Positions 61,165 to 64,000 of a stretch of 64,000 nt of DNA are shown piece by piece (positions within the stretch are counted from its first letter, which is position 1; the number at the start of each line of letters is the position of its first letter). The position numbers and the translations under genes are program-made. The DNA is from Sclerodactyla briareus (taxonomy: Eukaryota; Echinodermata; Holothuroidea; Dendrochirotida; Sclerodactylidae), in the NCBI GenBank assembly GCA_026419785.1, contig JAODTK010004332.1, positions 124,001-188,000 of the forward strand, read 5' to 3'. The notes beneath the pieces were generated by a model. That model searched no databases. It saw nothing but the letters and a program-made list of their open reading frames with translations, and was not told the origin of the DNA.

Positions 61165-62205
61165 AAATTTTATGTATGTATGTATGTTATGTATGTATGT
61201 ATGTATTTAGTATTATGTATGTATGTAGTAGTCTGTATGTTGTATGTATGTTATGTATGTATGTATGTCGGTATGTATGTATGTATGTTCTGTATGTATT
61301 TATGTCTGTATGATGTATGTATTTATGTAATGTATGTAATGGATGTATGTCTTTATGTATGTGTATGAATATGTTATGTCTGTATGTATGTAATGTATGT
61401 AGTATTGTAGGTTGTATGTATGTATGTATGTATGTATGCTATTTGTCTGTATTATGTATGTAGTATGTATGTGTATGTTATGTATGTATGTAGTATGTAT
61501 GTATGTATGTATGTATGTATGTAGTTTAGTATGTATGTATGGAGTTATGATGTATGTATGTATGTATGTATGTATGTATTGTATGTATGTATGTATGTAT
61601 GTATGTATGTATGTATGAGTATGTATGTATGTATGTATGTATGTAGTAATGTATGGATGTATTAATGTATGTATGTATAGGTAGTTGTAGGTATTGTAGG
61701 TATGTTGTATGTATGTCTGTATGTATGTAGGTATGTATGGGATGTAGTATGGATGTATGTATGTATGTATGTAGTATGTAGGTTATGTATGTATGTAGGT
61801 ATGTATGTAATTAGTCTGTATGTATGTAGATGTATGTAGTAGTTGTATGTATGTATGTATGTTATGTATGTATGTATGTATGTAGGATGTATTGTATGTA
61901 TTATGTATGGATGTATGTATGTTATGTATGTATGTTGTAGTATGTATGTAGTATGTAGTATGTATGTATGTATGTAGTGTATGTAGGTATGTATGTAGGA
62001 ATGGTAGTAGGATGATGATATGTATGTATGATGTATGTAGTATGTATGTATTGTTATGTATATGATGTATGTATGTATGTTGTATGTATGTATGTATGTA
62101 TTGTATGTAGTATGTATGTATTGTATGTAGGAGTAGGTATGTAGTTGGAGTTTATGTATGTATGTAGGTATGTATGTATGTATGTATGTATGCTAGTATG
62201 TATAA
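61165..62205. repeat. (TATG)n degenerate microsatellite, ~1 kb
   Basis: Long array of GTAT/ATGT with frequent one-base insertions and deletions (TAGT, GTAG, ATTG). Open readings through it are poly-(Met-Tyr-Val-Cys). Confidence 0.98.
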
Positions 62206-63478
62206 CTCAGATGCTCCACAAACGCGTCTTAGGCAAGGATCATACTTCCGACTCCATTGGTAAAGAGAAAGATGTTCCTTATGCATGATGGGGAAGACGA
62301 TGGTGTTTCATTTGGTGGTACTGAAGTCGATGCCTTGGTGGTAGGGCACAATAAATGGTTAAGGTCGAATTGGACTACGGCGATTGGGGGGTTTTTTTGG
62401 GGGGGAAAGACTGAATTCTCTTGTTTGCGTGAACACCTTCAATTGGAATTTCATAACGACATTTATGCACTCATGGTGTGAATGAGGATGTATTCAAATG
62501 GTCTTCACGGTGGCACAATGCTCTTCAAGCTCAAGGACGGGGAGACGGATACGGCAGCCAGACTTCGGAGGTTGCATATTCTGCGTTCAAATGGCCGAAT
62601 AGCCAAACCGTCTGCACCAAGCCTGTCTTTTCATATTTCTCAAACCTGGCCCTGACTGATGATTAATCCGATTCTCCTTAAAATCCCGCATGGCAACTGT
62701 GGAGTGCAATCACTTCTCCATACATATTTACCGATACTACCCAAAATCGGTCACTTTTGTAATAACCCTGGACACAGTAGGTCACATATCTGAATGGTGC
62801 ATGGTGTTTAGCACTATCTAGGTTGCCAGAGACGATAGGTAGTGGACCCGTTTTAGCGCATTGAATTTTTGAAGCACACACCGGCGTCAATTTTCAGTAT
62901 AGGGTTACTACTATAGCTGATATCTATTGGTGATCATGCTTCGTGTTGACTCACTTGTGTCAAGCACAGAAAGTCAGACCTTCTGGTTTGTGATCGGAAT
63001 GCCGGGAGCGGGTGTTGGTCGAATGTCTGTACCTCGAAGCCCTTCGACGGCCCTATGCATAAAAGTTTCAGAAATATCAACTGCTCAACAATTTAATTAC
63101 GCTGGATACACCTTACTCTTTTAGAACGGTCATTATTGTCATCAGTGAGTTTAGTAGCGGTGTGTGCCTAATTCGGGCTGCTTTCCTGCGTCTGAAAAAT
63201 GCCTTGGCTTTTCTAATGAAAGAGTAAAGCTATTGTAAAATTTCTTTAAGGGTGAGTGAAACATGGGTTATAACAAAAGTTGGAGGAAGCGTGCCATCGT
63301 CTGGCAATGTAATCGAATGAGATACTGGGCATGTACTGTCCGTTGACCTCCCAGTTCCCCGGTATGACCCTCTTTTTTGTAATCATTATTATTGCATTTG
63401 CATGTTATCCGCATGTAATCATCAGATTTGGATGTCATTCTTTGGGGAAGCAATCAACAGTCAAAACTAATATGGTGT
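62206..63478. other. No supported gene
   Basis: No domain is recognised in open readings at 62257-62481 or 62927-63124. A G/T run occurs at 62387-62405. Confidence 0.35.
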
Positions 63479-63683
63479 GAGTGTGTGTAGGTATGTATGT
63501 ATGTATGTATGTAGGTATGTATGTATGTATGTAGGTATGTATGTAGTATGTCGGTAGTATGTATGATGTATGATGTGTATGTATGTAGGTATGTATGTAT
63601 GTATGTGCTGTGTGTATGTGTGGTGTGTGTGTGGTGTGTGTGTGTGTGTGTGTGTGTGATGTTGTGTGTGGGGTGTGTGTGGT

Positions 63684-63734
<51 letters not shown>

Positions 63735-63945
63735 TGGTGTGTGTGTGGTCGTGTGTGTGTGTCTGTGTGTGTGTGTGTTTGTTGTGTGTGGGTGTGTGTG
63801 TGTGTTTGTGTGTGTGTGTGGTGTGTGGGGTGTGGTGTGTGTGTGTGGGTGTGTGTGTGGTTGGTGGGTGTGGGTGTGCTGTGTGTGTGGTGGGTGTGGT
63901 GTGTGTGTGGTGTGTTGTGAGTGCGTGCGTGCGTGCGTGCGTGCG
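63479..63945. repeat. (GTAT)n, (TG)n and (TGCG)n microsatellites
   Basis: GTATGTAG repeats (63485-63605), then (TG)n with GG interruptions (63606-63918), then GTGCGTGCGTGCGTGCG (about 63919-63945). The purine bias creates poly-Cys-Val and poly-His-Thr readings that are not genes. Confidence 0.98.
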
Positions 63946-64000
63946 AACCTCCAAATGGATTCTAACACATTTCTGCACTCATGGTTGAATGAGGATAGTA

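Noticed and set aside
63435-63988. 155-177 codon readings on both strands
   Set aside because: Translations of (TG)n and (GTAT)n microsatellites (poly-His-Thr and poly-Cys-Val).

Overview
This window looks like non-coding-rich metazoan nuclear DNA, most likely from a marine invertebrate. Coding sequence appears only as short exons with GT/AG splice signals, separated by kilobase introns. The rest is dominated by minisatellites, microsatellites, homopolymer tracts and degraded transposable elements: L2-type and other non-LTR retrotransposons, a tRNA-derived SINE, a hAT-like element and Helitron-like fold-back elements. There are no operons or bacterial-style genes. The species cannot be named from the sequence alone; an echinoderm or other marine deuterostome is my best guess, from the repeat flavour and the gene type, and is inference.

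The one recognisable gene occupies about 0.9-8.3 kb on the + strand. Its exons encode the C-terminal part of a secreted large lipid transfer protein (apolipophorin / apoB-like / clottable-protein type): a helical segment, then a cysteine-poor von Willebrand factor D domain over two intact exons, then a C8-like cysteine module over two more. The first exon region needs several frame changes. The 133-bp exon at 6487 carries one extra base, and the exon at 8138 has an in-frame TGA. The copy is therefore either a decaying pseudogene or a real gene in an error-prone consensus; the sequence alone cannot decide. Its introns carry a 17-copy 31-bp array, a Helitron-like element and a 46-bp minisatellite.

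From 8.3 to 64 kb I see little certain coding sequence. An unrecognised symmetric phase 1-1 exon lies at 20344-20642, with a one-base frameshift, and a weak terminal-exon candidate lies at 29806-29868. Clear repeat features are: a non-LTR reverse transcriptase C-terminus on the minus strand (10.0-10.4 kb); a fold-back Helitron-like family with copies near 5.4, 10.7, 27.5, 46.6 and 49.6 kb; a 3.35-kb hAT-like element with a probable 8-bp target duplication (15.8-19.1 kb); tandem arrays at 20.7, 31.7, 35.6, 46.9 and 57.4 kb; a long inverted repeat around a (TA)n core (34.9-35.3 kb); an L2-type LINE fragment running into a long (ATT)n tract (37.5-38.2 kb); a SINE (38.9-39.3 kb); 53-base C, 44-base G and 32-base G runs; a 290-bp (TTG)n tract (54.5 kb); another RT fragment (56.8 kb); and long TATG and TG microsatellites at the right end (61.2-62.2 and 63.5-63.95 kb).

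The apparently exciting parts are structural rather than a new gene system: the fold-back element with tandem terminal units, the (TA)n giant hairpin, the intronic CCAAT array and the hAT-like element.
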